A stretch of 64,000 nt of DNA from Burkholderiales bacterium (GTDB lineage: Bacteria > Pseudomonadota > Gammaproteobacteria > Burkholderiales > Burkholderiaceae_E). The stretch spans positions 1-64,000 of the forward strand of contig JAPLQF010000030.1 of assembly GCA_026399875.1 (NCBI GenBank), given 5' to 3'. The notes under the pieces were generated by a model. That model worked only from the letters and a program-made list of their open reading frames with translations, had not been told where the DNA came from and searched no databases. Positions 47,588 to 58,626 of the stretch are shown here, piece after piece (position 1 is the stretch's first letter; each line of letters opens with the position of its first letter). The position numbers and the translations under genes are program-made.

Positions 47588-48544
47588 CTAAGTCTCGCCA
47601 GAATCCGAGCGAATCATCCGTCGCTCGACCTGCGCCATGACCGTGGGCAGGTCGGGCCAGACACCGTCGCCTCCCAGCCAGATCGACTGACTGCCCCAGG
47701 GGCGGGTCCGCTTCGGACTGCTCGGACCGAAGACGCCGATCACCGGCGCATCGACCGCCGCGGCCAGATGCATCGGCCCGGAGTCGTTGGCGACGGTCAG
47801 ACCCGCGAGTCGGCAAAGCGCCGCATAGGCACCCAGGCCGAGCCCCGGCAGCGCGATCGCCGATGGGGCAGCGGCCTTCGCCGCCTCCTCTTCGCCCGGA
47901 CCCGGGCAAGTCAGTGTGATGATGCCCCGATCGGCGAGTTGTCTGGCGAGTTCGGCAAAACCCGCCCATCGTTTGCTCTGTCCGTCGGCGGTGCCAACCG
48001 ATAAGGGGCCAAGCACGACCAGGCGATTGGCCGGCGCTTTGATGCCGGCCTGTCGAAGGGCTGCAAGCGCGCTCGCCTGGTGTTCAGGGGTGGTTCGCAG
48101 GCCGAGTGCGGCAGGCGCGTGACCGGGCAGCGCGGGCAGCCCGACCCAATCGGCCGCCGCGCAAGCAAGGCGCCAGAACACCTCGACCTCGTGCGGTCCG
48201 GTGGGCCTGGACAGTCCGCGCCCCAGCAGCAGCGAGCGCCCTTCGCCGCGATGCCCCAACGCAGCGACGCCGGCCAGCCGGAAGGCGGCCGCGCTCGAGA
48301 GCGAATTGGTGAACAGCAGCCCGCGCCTTGGCGAATTGATCGGCAACGATCGCAAGATCGCAGCGCCTGCCATCAGCGACTTCGGCATTGCCGTGACCGG
48401 CCAGTGGTGGGCGGCCAGCAGATCGGACGCCCAGCCCTTGCCGATCAGATGCAATTTCGCACCGCTGGCATCGAGTGCCTGCAAGGCCGGCAAGGCCATG
48501 CAGACATCGCCGATCCAGTTGGGCAGACGAACGATCAGGTTCAT
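47588..48544 (-). CDS. Glycosyltransferase family 9 (heptosyltransferase-like)
   Basis: A 318-residue GT-B enzyme: MNLIVRLPNWIGDVCMALPAL at the N-terminus is the GT9/WaaF acceptor-side motif, and the C-terminal half has LTVANDSGPMHLAAAVDAPVIGVFGPSSPKRTRPWG, the nucleotide-sugar (ADP-heptose) site. It likely adds heptose to lipopolysaccharide core; whether it is WaaF, WaaC or another member is undetermined. It starts 25 bp after glcF on the same strand, with no LPS genes nearby. Confidence 0.85.
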   Translation of the reverse strand: MNLIVRLPNWIGDVCMALPALQALDASGAKLHLIGKGWASDLLAAHHWPVTAMPKSLMAGAAILRSLPINSPRRGLLFTNSLSSAAAFRLAGVAALGHRGEGRSLLLGRGLSRPTGPHEVEVFWRLACAAADWVGLPALPGHAPAALGLRTTPEHQASALAALRQAGIKAPANRLVVLGPLSVGTADGQSKRWAGFAELARQLADRGIITLTCPGPGEEEAAKAAAPSAIALPGLGLGAYAALCRLAGLTVANDSGPMHLAAAVDAPVIGVFGPSSPKRTRPWGSQSIWLGGDGVWPDLPTVMAQVERRMIRSDSGET

Positions 48545-48569
48545 CGCACGACCGGGCCGGCAATCAAGG

Positions 48570-49883
48570 TCATGCCTGCGTGATCGCCCGGTCGAGCCAC
48601 TCGATCCAATGGCGCACCGGCGTGTCGGTGCCTGATTGCAGATGGGTCAGGCAACCGATGTTGGCCGACAGGATCTGGTCGGGCGAAGCGGCCTGCAGGT
48701 TCGACAGCTTGCGATCGCGAAGCTGGGTGGCCAGCGTCGACTGCAGTACCGAATAGGTGCCGGCCGAACCGCAGCACAGATGCGACTCGGCAAAGGGCAC
48801 GATCTCGGCGCCACAGGCCACCAGCAGCGACTCGACCTCACCCCTGACCTGCTGACCATGCTGCAGGGTGCAGGGCGGATGAAAGGCCAGCCTCGGGGGC
48901 GTGGGTCGCTCAAGGCCATCATGAGCGCCCCGACTGCCCTGAGCGCCGACAGCAGGCTGGCACAGCGCCTGCAGTCGCTCGCGCTCGGCGGGCAGAAACT
49001 GGGCGAGGTCGCAGGTCAGGGCGCTCACTCGCGCCGCCTTCTCGGCATAAAGCGGGTCGTGGCGCAGCAGATGCGCATAGTCCTTGATCATTGCGCCGCA
49101 GCCCGATGCATTGATGACGATGGCCTCGGCTTCGCCTGACGCGCCGCGAGCCGACGCGGCCTCGGCGTGCGGCACCAGCAGCGGCCACCAGGCGTCGATG
49201 TTTCGACGGGCATCGTCGAGCGCGCCCTCCTGATCATCGAGGTGATGACGGATCGCGCCGCAGCAGCCCGAGCGAGGTGCCACAACGGCCTGGATACCGA
49301 GCGCATCCAGGACCCGGGCGGTCGCCGCGTCGATCGCCGGAATCATTGCAGGCTGCACGCAACCGTTGAGCAGGATCACCTTGCGGGCATGCGAACGCGC
49401 CGGCCAGGATCCGGGATCGCGACGCTGGGGCACCTTCGCCCTGAGCGCCTCGGGCAGCAGAGGACGCACGGTCTGACCGAGGCGCATCGCGGTATCGAAG
49501 AGGCCGCGCCGGGTCATGCCTTCGCGCAGGGCGCCACGCAGCAGTCGGTCGCCGGCCGGGCGCTCCACCTGCTGGTCGACCAGCTTGCGGCCGATGTCGA
49601 CCAGATGCCCGTACTGCACACCCGACGGACAGGTGCTCTCGCAATTGCGACAGGTCAGGCAGCGGTCGAGATGCTGCTGGGTATCGCGGGTCGGCGTGAC
49701 ACCTTCGACCACCTGCTTGATCAGATAGATTCGCCCGCGCGGGCCGTCGAGCTCGTCGCCCAGCAACTGGTAAGTCGGGCAGGTGGCGGTGCAAAAGCCG
49801 CAGTGCACGCACGATCGCAGGATCGATTCGGCTTCAATACCGTCGGGGGTATCGCGCAGCCAGTCGGCGAGATGGGTTTCCAT
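48570..49883 (-). CDS. glcF: Glycolate oxidase iron-sulphur subunit GlcF
   Basis: Electron-transfer subunit of glycolate oxidase, 437 residues. Two 4Fe-4S ferredoxin motifs, CVHCGFCTATCP (near 26) and CLTCRNCESTCP (near 75), are followed by two CCG domains: SGCCGAIRHHLDD and ESHLCCGSAGTYSVLQ. It passes electrons from GlcDE to quinone. It is the third gene of glcD-glcE-glcF, 33 bp after glcE. All Cys ligands are present. Confidence 0.95.
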   Translation of the reverse strand: METHLADWLRDTPDGIEAESILRSCVHCGFCTATCPTYQLLGDELDGPRGRIYLIKQVVEGVTPTRDTQQHLDRCLTCRNCESTCPSGVQYGHLVDIGRKLVDQQVERPAGDRLLRGALREGMTRRGLFDTAMRLGQTVRPLLPEALRAKVPQRRDPGSWPARSHARKVILLNGCVQPAMIPAIDAATARVLDALGIQAVVAPRSGCCGAIRHHLDDQEGALDDARRNIDAWWPLLVPHAEAASARGASGEAEAIVINASGCGAMIKDYAHLLRHDPLYAEKAARVSALTCDLAQFLPAERERLQALCQPAVGAQGSRGAHDGLERPTPPRLAFHPPCTLQHGQQVRGEVESLLVACGAEIVPFAESHLCCGSAGTYSVLQSTLATQLRDRKLSNLQAASPDQILSANIGCLTHLQSGTDTPVRHWIEWLDRAITQA

Positions 49884-49916
49884 TGTTCGATACCTGAGAG
49901 ACGCGTCGGTCGCGGC

Positions 49917-51011
49917 TCAGAGGCCGGCCACCAGCCGGCCGGGGTTGAAGAGGCCGCGCGGGTCGAACTCCTTCTTGATGCGCCGATGCAGCTCGAGGAT
50001 CGGCGCCGGCAAGGCCGGGAATACACCACTTGCGGCCTCGGCCGCACGAAAGCGGGTCGCGGTGCCACCCACGGTGGCCGCCGCCTGCCGCACGAATGCG
50101 GCATCAGCGTCCGACTTGAACCAGCGCAGCGCGCCACCCCATTCCACCAGCTGACGGCCGGGCAACTCGAAAATCGGCGCACCAGACGGCACCGACAATC
50201 GCCACAGCGGCAGCGGGTCATCGAAGAAAGCATCGGTCTGCTCGCGCAGCCCCGACCAGTGAGCCCGTGCGGCCATCGGGTCGATCAGTCGGGTGCCGTG
50301 ATCGGCAGCAAGCCGCGCGACCGCGGCATCGACCGCAGCGCCGGCCCCCGACAGCCGAACCATGAGCTCGCCGCCTGCCCATGATGTGCCCGACAGGGGC
50401 AGCGGCTGGGCGCCCCATCGATTCATCTGCGACAGGGCCTCGCGAAGCCCGATGCTCAGGCAGACAGTGGCTTCGGCAGCCGGAACAGGCAGTACCTTCA
50501 GGGACACCTGCACGATCGGCCCCAGAATGCCCATCGAGCCTGCCAGCAGACGCGACACATCGTAGCCGGCGACATTCTTCATGACCTGTCCGCCGAAATG
50601 GAGCAACTCGCCGCTGGCGTTCATCAGCACCGCGCCGAGCATGAAATCGCGCACCGCACCGGCGGTGGCACGGCGAGGCCCCGACAGGCCGGCCGCCACC
50701 ATGCCACCCACGGTGGCACCGGCGCCGAAATGCGGCGGCTCGAAGGCGAGGTATTGCTGACGGGCTGCGAGTACTTGTTCGAGCTCGGCAATCGGGGTGC
50801 CGCAGCGAACCGTCACCACAAGCTCGGTCGGCTCGTAGTCGACGATGCCGGCGAGCGGGCGCAGATCGAGCGGCTCACCAGTCGCCTGCTCGCCATAGAA
50901 GGACTTGGTATTGCCGCCATGCAAGCGCAGACGGGTGCGATCGGCCTGCGCAGCGCGCACGCAGTCGCGCAGCGCCACCAGGGCAGCATCGGCTGGCACC
51001 GAGGTCGTCAA
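49917..51011 (-). CDS. glcE: Glycolate oxidase FAD-binding subunit GlcE
   Basis: A 364-residue FAD (PCMH-type) subunit with RLHGGNTKSFYG near residue 30, PPHFGAGATVGGMVAAGLSGPRR, NVAGYDVSRLLAGSMGILG and the C-terminal KKEFDPRGLFNPGRL. With GlcD it forms the flavin core that oxidises glycolate to glyoxylate. It lies 51 bp after glcD. Confidence 0.94.
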   Translation of the reverse strand: MTTSVPADAALVALRDCVRAAQADRTRLRLHGGNTKSFYGEQATGEPLDLRPLAGIVDYEPTELVVTVRCGTPIAELEQVLAARQQYLAFEPPHFGAGATVGGMVAAGLSGPRRATAGAVRDFMLGAVLMNASGELLHFGGQVMKNVAGYDVSRLLAGSMGILGPIVQVSLKVLPVPAAEATVCLSIGLREALSQMNRWGAQPLPLSGTSWAGGELMVRLSGAGAAVDAAVARLAADHGTRLIDPMAARAHWSGLREQTDAFFDDPLPLWRLSVPSGAPIFELPGRQLVEWGGALRWFKSDADAAFVRQAAATVGGTATRFRAAEAASGVFPALPAPILELHRRIKKEFDPRGLFNPGRLVAGL

Positions 51012-51062
51012 GGTCAGGCTCGCTCGAAAAAATCGCGTGCTTCGGTCGGCATGATTGGGCGC

Positions 51063-52637
51063 TCAGAAACGTTCGATATCGGGGAAGGCCACCCGACCGC
51101 CGTGCACATGCATCTTGCCGTACTCGGCACAGCGGGCAAGGGTCGGTATGCCCTTGCCGGGGTTGAGCAGACCGGGCGGATCGAAAGCGCGCTTGAGCGC
51201 AAAGAAAGCCTCGCGCTCGGCCGGCGAAAACTGCACGCACATCGAATTGATCTTTTCGATGCCCACGCCGTGCTCGCCGGTGACCGTGCCGCCGAGCTCG
51301 ACGCACAGCTCGAGAATGTCGGCACCGAAACGATCGGCACGCTCCCATTCGCCAGGCTGGTTGGCATCGAAGAGGATCAGCGGATGCAGATTGCCGTCGC
51401 CGGCATGAAAGACATTCATGCAGCGCAGCTGATAGGTGTGTTCCATCTCGCTGATGGCCACCAGCATGCGCCCGAGGTTTTTTCGCGGAATGGTGCCGTC
51501 CATGCAGTAGTAGTCGGGCGAGATGCGACCGGCCGCCGGAAAAGCATTTTTTCTGCCCGACCAGAATCGCAGCCGCTCGGCCTCGGAGTTGGAGACCACC
51601 AGTGCGGTCGCGCCGGCGCCACGCAGCACCGCCAGCATGCGTTCGATTTCTTCTTTGACTTCCTCGGGTGAACCGTCGGACTCGGCCAGCAGGATCGCCT
51701 CGGCCGACAGGTCGTAGCCGGCCTTCACGAAAGGCTCGACCGCGGCACTCGCCTTGCGGTCCATCATTTCGAGGCCTGCGGGAATGATGCCGGCACCGAT
51801 GATCGCCGCGACCGCGTCGCCTGCCTTGGCGACATCGTCGAAGGAGGCCATCACGACGCGCGCGAGCTGCGGCTTGGGGACCAGCTTCACCAGCGCTTCG
51901 GTGACCACCATCAGCATGCCTTCGGATCCGATGGACAGCGCCAGAAGATCGAGACCCGGGCCATCGAGGGCCGCACTGCCGAGTTCGATGATCTCGCCAT
52001 CGATGGTCAGACCCCGCACCCGCAGCACGTTATGCACGGTCAGGCCGTACTTCAGGCAATGCACGCCTCCCGAGTTTTCGGCGATGTTGCCGCCGATCGA
52101 GCAGGCGATCTGGGACGAGGGATCGGGCGCGTAATACAGGCCGTGAGGCGCCGCGGCTTCCGAGATCGCCAGATTACGCACGCCGGGCTGCACGCGCGCG
52201 GTTCGCGCCAGCGGATCGACCGACAGGATGCGATTCAGACGGGCCAGCGACAGCACCACGCCGCTGGCATGAGGCATCGCGCCGCCCGACAGGCTCGTAC
52301 CCGAGCCTCGCGCCACCACCGGCACATCATGCTCGCGGCAGATCCGCAATGCCTGCTGCACCTGTTGCTCGTTTTCGGGCAGACACACCGCCACCGGCAA
52401 CTGCCGAAAGGCCGACAGGCCATCGCATTCATAGGGCCGGGTCTGCTCGACGCCGGCGAGCACACAGTGCGCCGGCAAAGCCTCTCGCAGGGCAGCGATC
52501 AGCGCGGCCGACCGGTCCGGATCCGGCGTTTGGGCGACATCGGCCCAGCGCAGTTCGGGCGCAGGGGCGGGCTCGCCCCTCGCCGCAGAGGGGGCCTGAC
52601 TGTCGTGCACACTGAGAGTCGACACGGGAAATCTCAT
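51063..52637 (-). CDS. glcD: Glycolate oxidase catalytic subunit GlcD
   Basis: Catalytic FAD subunit that oxidises glycolate (and often D-lactate). About 524 residues: FAD loop VPVVARGSGTSLSGGAMP, CSIGGNIAENSGGVHCLKYG, and C-terminal substrate/metal residues in FHAGDGNLHPLILFD and TVTGEHGVGIEKI. I start at MRFPVSTLS (52637); GTG 52667 would add ten residues, and neither has a clear ribosome binding site. It heads glcD-E-F and is divergent from the acid phosphatase across about 93 bp. No GlcC regulator is next to it. Confidence 0.95.
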   Translation of the reverse strand: MRFPVSTLSVHDSQAPSAARGEPAPAPELRWADVAQTPDPDRSAALIAALREALPAHCVLAGVEQTRPYECDGLSAFRQLPVAVCLPENEQQVQQALRICREHDVPVVARGSGTSLSGGAMPHASGVVLSLARLNRILSVDPLARTARVQPGVRNLAISEAAAPHGLYYAPDPSSQIACSIGGNIAENSGGVHCLKYGLTVHNVLRVRGLTIDGEIIELGSAALDGPGLDLLALSIGSEGMLMVVTEALVKLVPKPQLARVVMASFDDVAKAGDAVAAIIGAGIIPAGLEMMDRKASAAVEPFVKAGYDLSAEAILLAESDGSPEEVKEEIERMLAVLRGAGATALVVSNSEAERLRFWSGRKNAFPAAGRISPDYYCMDGTIPRKNLGRMLVAISEMEHTYQLRCMNVFHAGDGNLHPLILFDANQPGEWERADRFGADILELCVELGGTVTGEHGVGIEKINSMCVQFSPAEREAFFALKRAFDPPGLLNPGKGIPTLARCAEYGKMHVHGGRVAFPDIERF

Positions 52638-52730
52638 AATTGGGAGATCGTCGATTGTACTTGCCACCCGGCAAGGCTATGGTGGCGCGCTGTCTGAAGC
52701 ACCATCGCCAAATCAATCAGAGGAGCCCCG

Positions 52731-53552
52731 ATGCGAACCCACCCGATCAATGCCGCCCTGCTGGCCTGCAGTCTGCTTGGCGCAGCCTGCACCACGCCCC
52801 CCACCACGTCGCCGGAGGCCGTCGGCGAAATCCGCGCCGGCAGCGGCATTCTCAACGGCTATCTGCCGCGCACCGAGCTGCCCGACAGCCTGGCGCTGGT
52901 CGCACCGCCGCCGGCTGCCGGTACGCCGCAGGCACTGGCCGACGAGAACGCCTTCCGAAACACGGTCGCACTGCGCAACTCGCCGCGCTGGAATCTGGCC
53001 GCCCGCGACGCCGTCCTGAAATTTCCGCAGGCCGCCGACACTTTCTCGTGTGCCCTGGGCATGCCGATCTCGGCGCAGGACACGCCGCAGCTGACCATGC
53101 TGCTGCGACGCACCCTGACCGATGCCGGCCTTGCAACCTACCGCGCCAAGGACCACTACAAACGCACCCGCCCCTTCGTCGCGTTCTCCGAACCCACCTG
53201 CACCCCAGCCGAAGAGGCCATGTTGGCCAAGGACGGCTCCTACCCCTCAGGCCACTCTGCTGTCGGCTGGGCCTTCGCGCTGGTGCTGACCGAAATCGCC
53301 CCGCAGCGCGCCAATGCCCTGCTGGGCCGGGGCTATGCCTATGGCCAGAGCCGGGTGATCTGCGGCGTACACTGGCAAAGCGATGTCGAGGCCGGCCGCG
53401 TGGTCGCCGCTGCGACCGTTGCAAGGCTTCACGCCGACCCGGTGTTTCGCGCCCAGCTCGACGCAGCGCGCGAGGAAGTCACGCGCGGACTTTCCAGAAG
53501 TACCAGTCCGCAAGCGTCGTGCGCGGCAGAAGCCGCTGCGCTTGCCCGCTGA
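52731..53552 (+). CDS. Class A non-specific acid phosphatase (PhoN-type PAP2)
   Basis: A 273-residue exported PAP2 phosphatase. The N-terminal signal (about 1-20, LLACSLLGAAC) may be a lipoprotein signal, though the lipobox is imperfect. The three phosphatase motifs are complete: Lys140...Arg-Pro (KDHYKRTRP), PSGH at 172-175, and SR..H..D (Ser207-Arg208, His214, Asp218). Such enzymes release phosphate from many organic esters in the periplasm. GAGGAG lies 6-7 nt before ATG 52731. No Pho box is seen upstream. It sits between glcDEF and gcv; dephosphorylating phosphoglycolate is a tempting but unproven link. Confidence 0.9.
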   Translation: MRTHPINAALLACSLLGAACTTPPTTSPEAVGEIRAGSGILNGYLPRTELPDSLALVAPPPAAGTPQALADENAFRNTVALRNSPRWNLAARDAVLKFPQAADTFSCALGMPISAQDTPQLTMLLRRTLTDAGLATYRAKDHYKRTRPFVAFSEPTCTPAEEAMLAKDGSYPSGHSAVGWAFALVLTEIAPQRANALLGRGYAYGQSRVICGVHWQSDVEAGRVVAAATVARLHADPVFRAQLDAAREEVTRGLSRSTSPQASCAAEAAALAR

Positions 53553-53681
53553 TCGCCTGGAACCAGACGGCACCGTGCGCGGCATCGATTCAGCCGCGCA
53601 TCGGTCGGTGCCCTCACTGTCTCGCCGTTGCAAAGCTTGATCGCTAGAATGTTCTGAATCAGGAAACATTTTAGAGACGTC

Positions 53682-53900
53682 ATGGACACAAAATCTGTCG
53701 TCAGCCGCCCGACTGCACCGCCCACCCTGGGCATCCATGTCACCCGGCGTCTGCTCAACATCACCCGCCAGGACTGGTACACCCAAGGCAAGGCCCAGTG
53801 GAGCCACGCCAGCCGCGACCCGAGCGACTTGACACTGCCTGCCTCGAAGACTAAGGTCGCGGCCAGTCTCACCGCCGATGCGGGAGAGATCGGCGCCTAG
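53682..53900 (+). CDS. Unidentified small ORF (72 aa) ahead of the glycine riboswitch
   Basis: I do not recognise this protein. The first ~50 codons show strong third-position GC as in neighbouring genes, with sequence GIHVTRRLLNITRQDWYTQG. AGAGA lies about 6 nt before the ATG. The 3' end (53883-53900) overlaps the start of the first glycine aptamer, so translation could compete with aptamer folding. It may be a small leader protein, a gene remnant or chance. An inverted repeat AATGTT/AACATT (53648-53653, 53665-53670) is just upstream. The stretch 53553-53681 holds nothing else that I see. Confidence 0.35.
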   Translation: MDTKSVVSRPTAPPTLGIHVTRRLLNITRQDWYTQGKAQWSHASRDPSDLTLPASKTKVAASLTADAGEIGA

Positions 53901-54056
53901 AGGCTTGATCTCGACGGGGCCGACGCCGAAGGTGTATCGCCCCAGAAACTCTCAGGCAAAAGGACCGCATCGGAACAGGCTCTCTGGAGAGTAGGCACTC
54001 GCTTGTCAGCGAAGGCCTCGCCGAAGGTCAATCTCTCAGGCAAATGGACAGAGGGG
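53882..54056 (+). promoter_or_regulatory. Tandem glycine riboswitch (two aptamers)
   Basis: Two copies of the glycine aptamer core lie in tandem. Aptamer 1 (about 53882-53968) has GGAGAGA, GCCGAAGG and CTCTCAGGCAAAAGGAC; aptamer 2 (about 53977-54056) has CTGGAGAG, GCCGAAGG and CTCTCAGGCAAATGGACAG. These are the class hallmarks. Glycine binding is known to turn on gcv operons from such tandem leaders. It ends 74 bp before gcvH. Confidence 0.93.
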
Positions 54057-54061
54057 GCGCA

Positions 54062-54098
54062 GCAGACGGTTCGGGCATGACGCCCGTGGCTCGTCTGC
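54062..54098 (+). terminator. Hairpin in the riboswitch expression platform
   Basis: GCAGACG (54062-54068) pairs with CGTCTGC (54092-54098), with an inner CGGGC/GCCCG stem, directly after aptamer 2. A weak T-run (CCCTTTAT) follows. It is probably the conditional terminator, or a ribosome-site sequestering arm, controlled by glycine. Confidence 0.55.
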
Positions 54099-54129
54099 AC
54101 CGCCCTTTATCCACGCCTCGGAGTCCGCC

Positions 54130-54513
54130 TTGACCAGCCCCGCAGATCTGAAATTCACCGACACCCATGAATGGGTGCGTGACAACCGTGACGGCAGCTT
54201 TACCGTCGGTATCAGCCATCACGCCCAGGAGGCCCTCGGCGAACTGGTGTATGTCGAGTTGCCCGATGTCGGCCGGCATCTGGCCGCCGGCGAAGCCTTC
54301 GCGGTGGTCGAATCCACCAAGGCGGCCTCCGATGTCTATGCCCCGCTCGAAGGCGAGGTGCTCGAGATCAACGACGCACTGACCACTGAGCCGCAATCGG
54401 TCAACAGCGCCCCCTACCAGGCGGGCTGGCTGATGCGCATCCGCCCGGCAGACCCCGCCGCCCTTGCCACGCTGATGGCGGCCGCCGACTACGACAGCGG
54501 CCCCGGCGCCTGA
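54130..54513 (+). CDS. gcvH: Glycine cleavage system H protein
   Basis: Lipoyl carrier of the glycine cleavage complex, 127 residues. The lipoylated lysine is Lys64 in [19 protein letters not shown]; the N-terminal FTDTHEWVR is typical. The start is TTG 54130, the only sensible one in frame. It moves the aminomethyl group from GcvP to GcvT. It is first in gcvH-P-T, whereas gcvT-H-P is the commoner order. Confidence 0.96.
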   Translation: MTSPADLKFTDTHEWVRDNRDGSFTVGISHHAQEALGELVYVELPDVGRHLAAGEAFAVVESTKAASDVYAPLEGEVLEINDALTTEPQSVNSAPYQAGWLMRIRPADPAALATLMAAADYDSGPGA

Positions 54514-54523
54514 GGAGCCCACC

Positions 54524-57442
<2,919 letters not shown>

Positions 57443-57488
57443 GCCCTGCAACCCTGCTCACCGACGCCCACGCGCACCGGAGCCACTG

Positions 57489-58598
57489 ATGGACCCTGTG
57501 GTCAGACAGATCCCGCTGGCCGGGCTGCACCGCGAACTCGGCGCGAAGTTCGGGCCCTTTGCCGGCTACGACATGCCGATTCAGTATCCGGCGGGCCTGA
57601 AATCCGAGCACCTGCACACCCGTTCGCAGGCTGGCCTCTTCGATGTCTCGCACATGGGCCAATTGCACATCCGGGCGCTCGACGGCACGGCGCAGTCGCT
57701 GCAAAAGGGCCTGCAGGCCGCACTGCCGATCGACTTCACCGGCTGGCCGATCGGACTCCAGAAATATTCTTTTCTGCTCAATGACGCGGGCGGTATCGAA
57801 GACGACCTGATGCTGGTCAATCTCGGCGACACCGTGCGCATAGTGGTCAACGCCGGCAACCGCGACGCCGACCGGGCGCGGCTCATGGCGCTATGCCCTG
57901 AGCTCTCATTCGACTGGGTCGATGCCGCGCTGATTGCACTGCAGGGCCCGCAGGCCGAAGCTGTGCTGGCGCAACTCGACCCGACCGCCGCCACCATGAG
58001 CTTCATGCAGGCCCGCGACCTGACGCTCGAAGGCGCGAGCTGCTTTACCACCCGCTCCGGCTACACCGGCGAAGACGGCTACGAAATCTCCCTGCCCTCG
58101 CAGGCCGCCGAAAGAATCGTGCGCCGGCTGCTCGCCGATTCGCGGGTCGCGCCGGCTGGCCTTGGTGCGCGCGACACTCTGCGCCTCGAAGCCGGTCTGC
58201 CGCTGCATGGCAACGACATCACCCCCACCACATCGCCTGTCGAAGCCGGGCTGAGCTTTGCGATCCCGAAGTCACGACGCGCAGACGGCGCACTGGCAGG
58301 CGGCTTTCCGGGCGCGGGCACCGTGCTGGCGCAGCTCGCCCAAGGCCCGTCGCGCAAGCTGGTCGGGCTGATCTCACCCGACTCGATTCCGATCCGCTCG
58401 CATGCATCGCTGCTCGATGCGAATGGCATCAGTGTGGGCGAGGTCACCAGCGGTACGGTCTCGCCCTCGCTCGGCAAGCCGATCATGCTGGCTTATGTCA
58501 GCACAGGCGCGCAGCCGGTGCAGGCGGCGGTGCGCGATCGGCGGCCGGCGGTCCAGACCGTGCCGCTGCCTTTCGTGCCGAAGCGATACAAGCGCTGA
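57489..58598 (+). CDS. gcvT: Aminomethyltransferase, glycine cleavage T protein
   Basis: Moves the one-carbon unit from GcvH to tetrahydrofolate, releasing ammonia. The 369-residue protein has FAGYDMPIQYPAGLKSEHLH, GLFDVSHMGQ, RSGYTGEDGYEI and RLEAGLPLHGNDI (catalytic Asp), plus the C-terminal barrel with VTSGTVSPSLGKPIMLAYV. GGAG lies 6 nt before ATG 57489. It is the last gene of the riboswitch-controlled operon and convergent with a kinase gene 28 bp away. Confidence 0.97.
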   Translation: MDPVVRQIPLAGLHRELGAKFGPFAGYDMPIQYPAGLKSEHLHTRSQAGLFDVSHMGQLHIRALDGTAQSLQKGLQAALPIDFTGWPIGLQKYSFLLNDAGGIEDDLMLVNLGDTVRIVVNAGNRDADRARLMALCPELSFDWVDAALIALQGPQAEAVLAQLDPTAATMSFMQARDLTLEGASCFTTRSGYTGEDGYEISLPSQAAERIVRRLLADSRVAPAGLGARDTLRLEAGLPLHGNDITPTTSPVEAGLSFAIPKSRRADGALAGGFPGAGTVLAQLAQGPSRKLVGLISPDSIPIRSHASLLDANGISVGEVTSGTVSPSLGKPIMLAYVSTGAQPVQAAVRDRRPAVQTVPLPFVPKRYKR

Positions 58599-58626
58599 AC
58601 GAGGCCGATCAAAGGCGCCGGATTGT

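Noticed and set aside
53429-53872. 147-codon minus-strand frame opposite the acid phosphatase end and the small ORF
   Set aside because: Its hydrophobic pieces come from the complement of the gene and leader; no start signal, and it would run against the riboswitch transcript.
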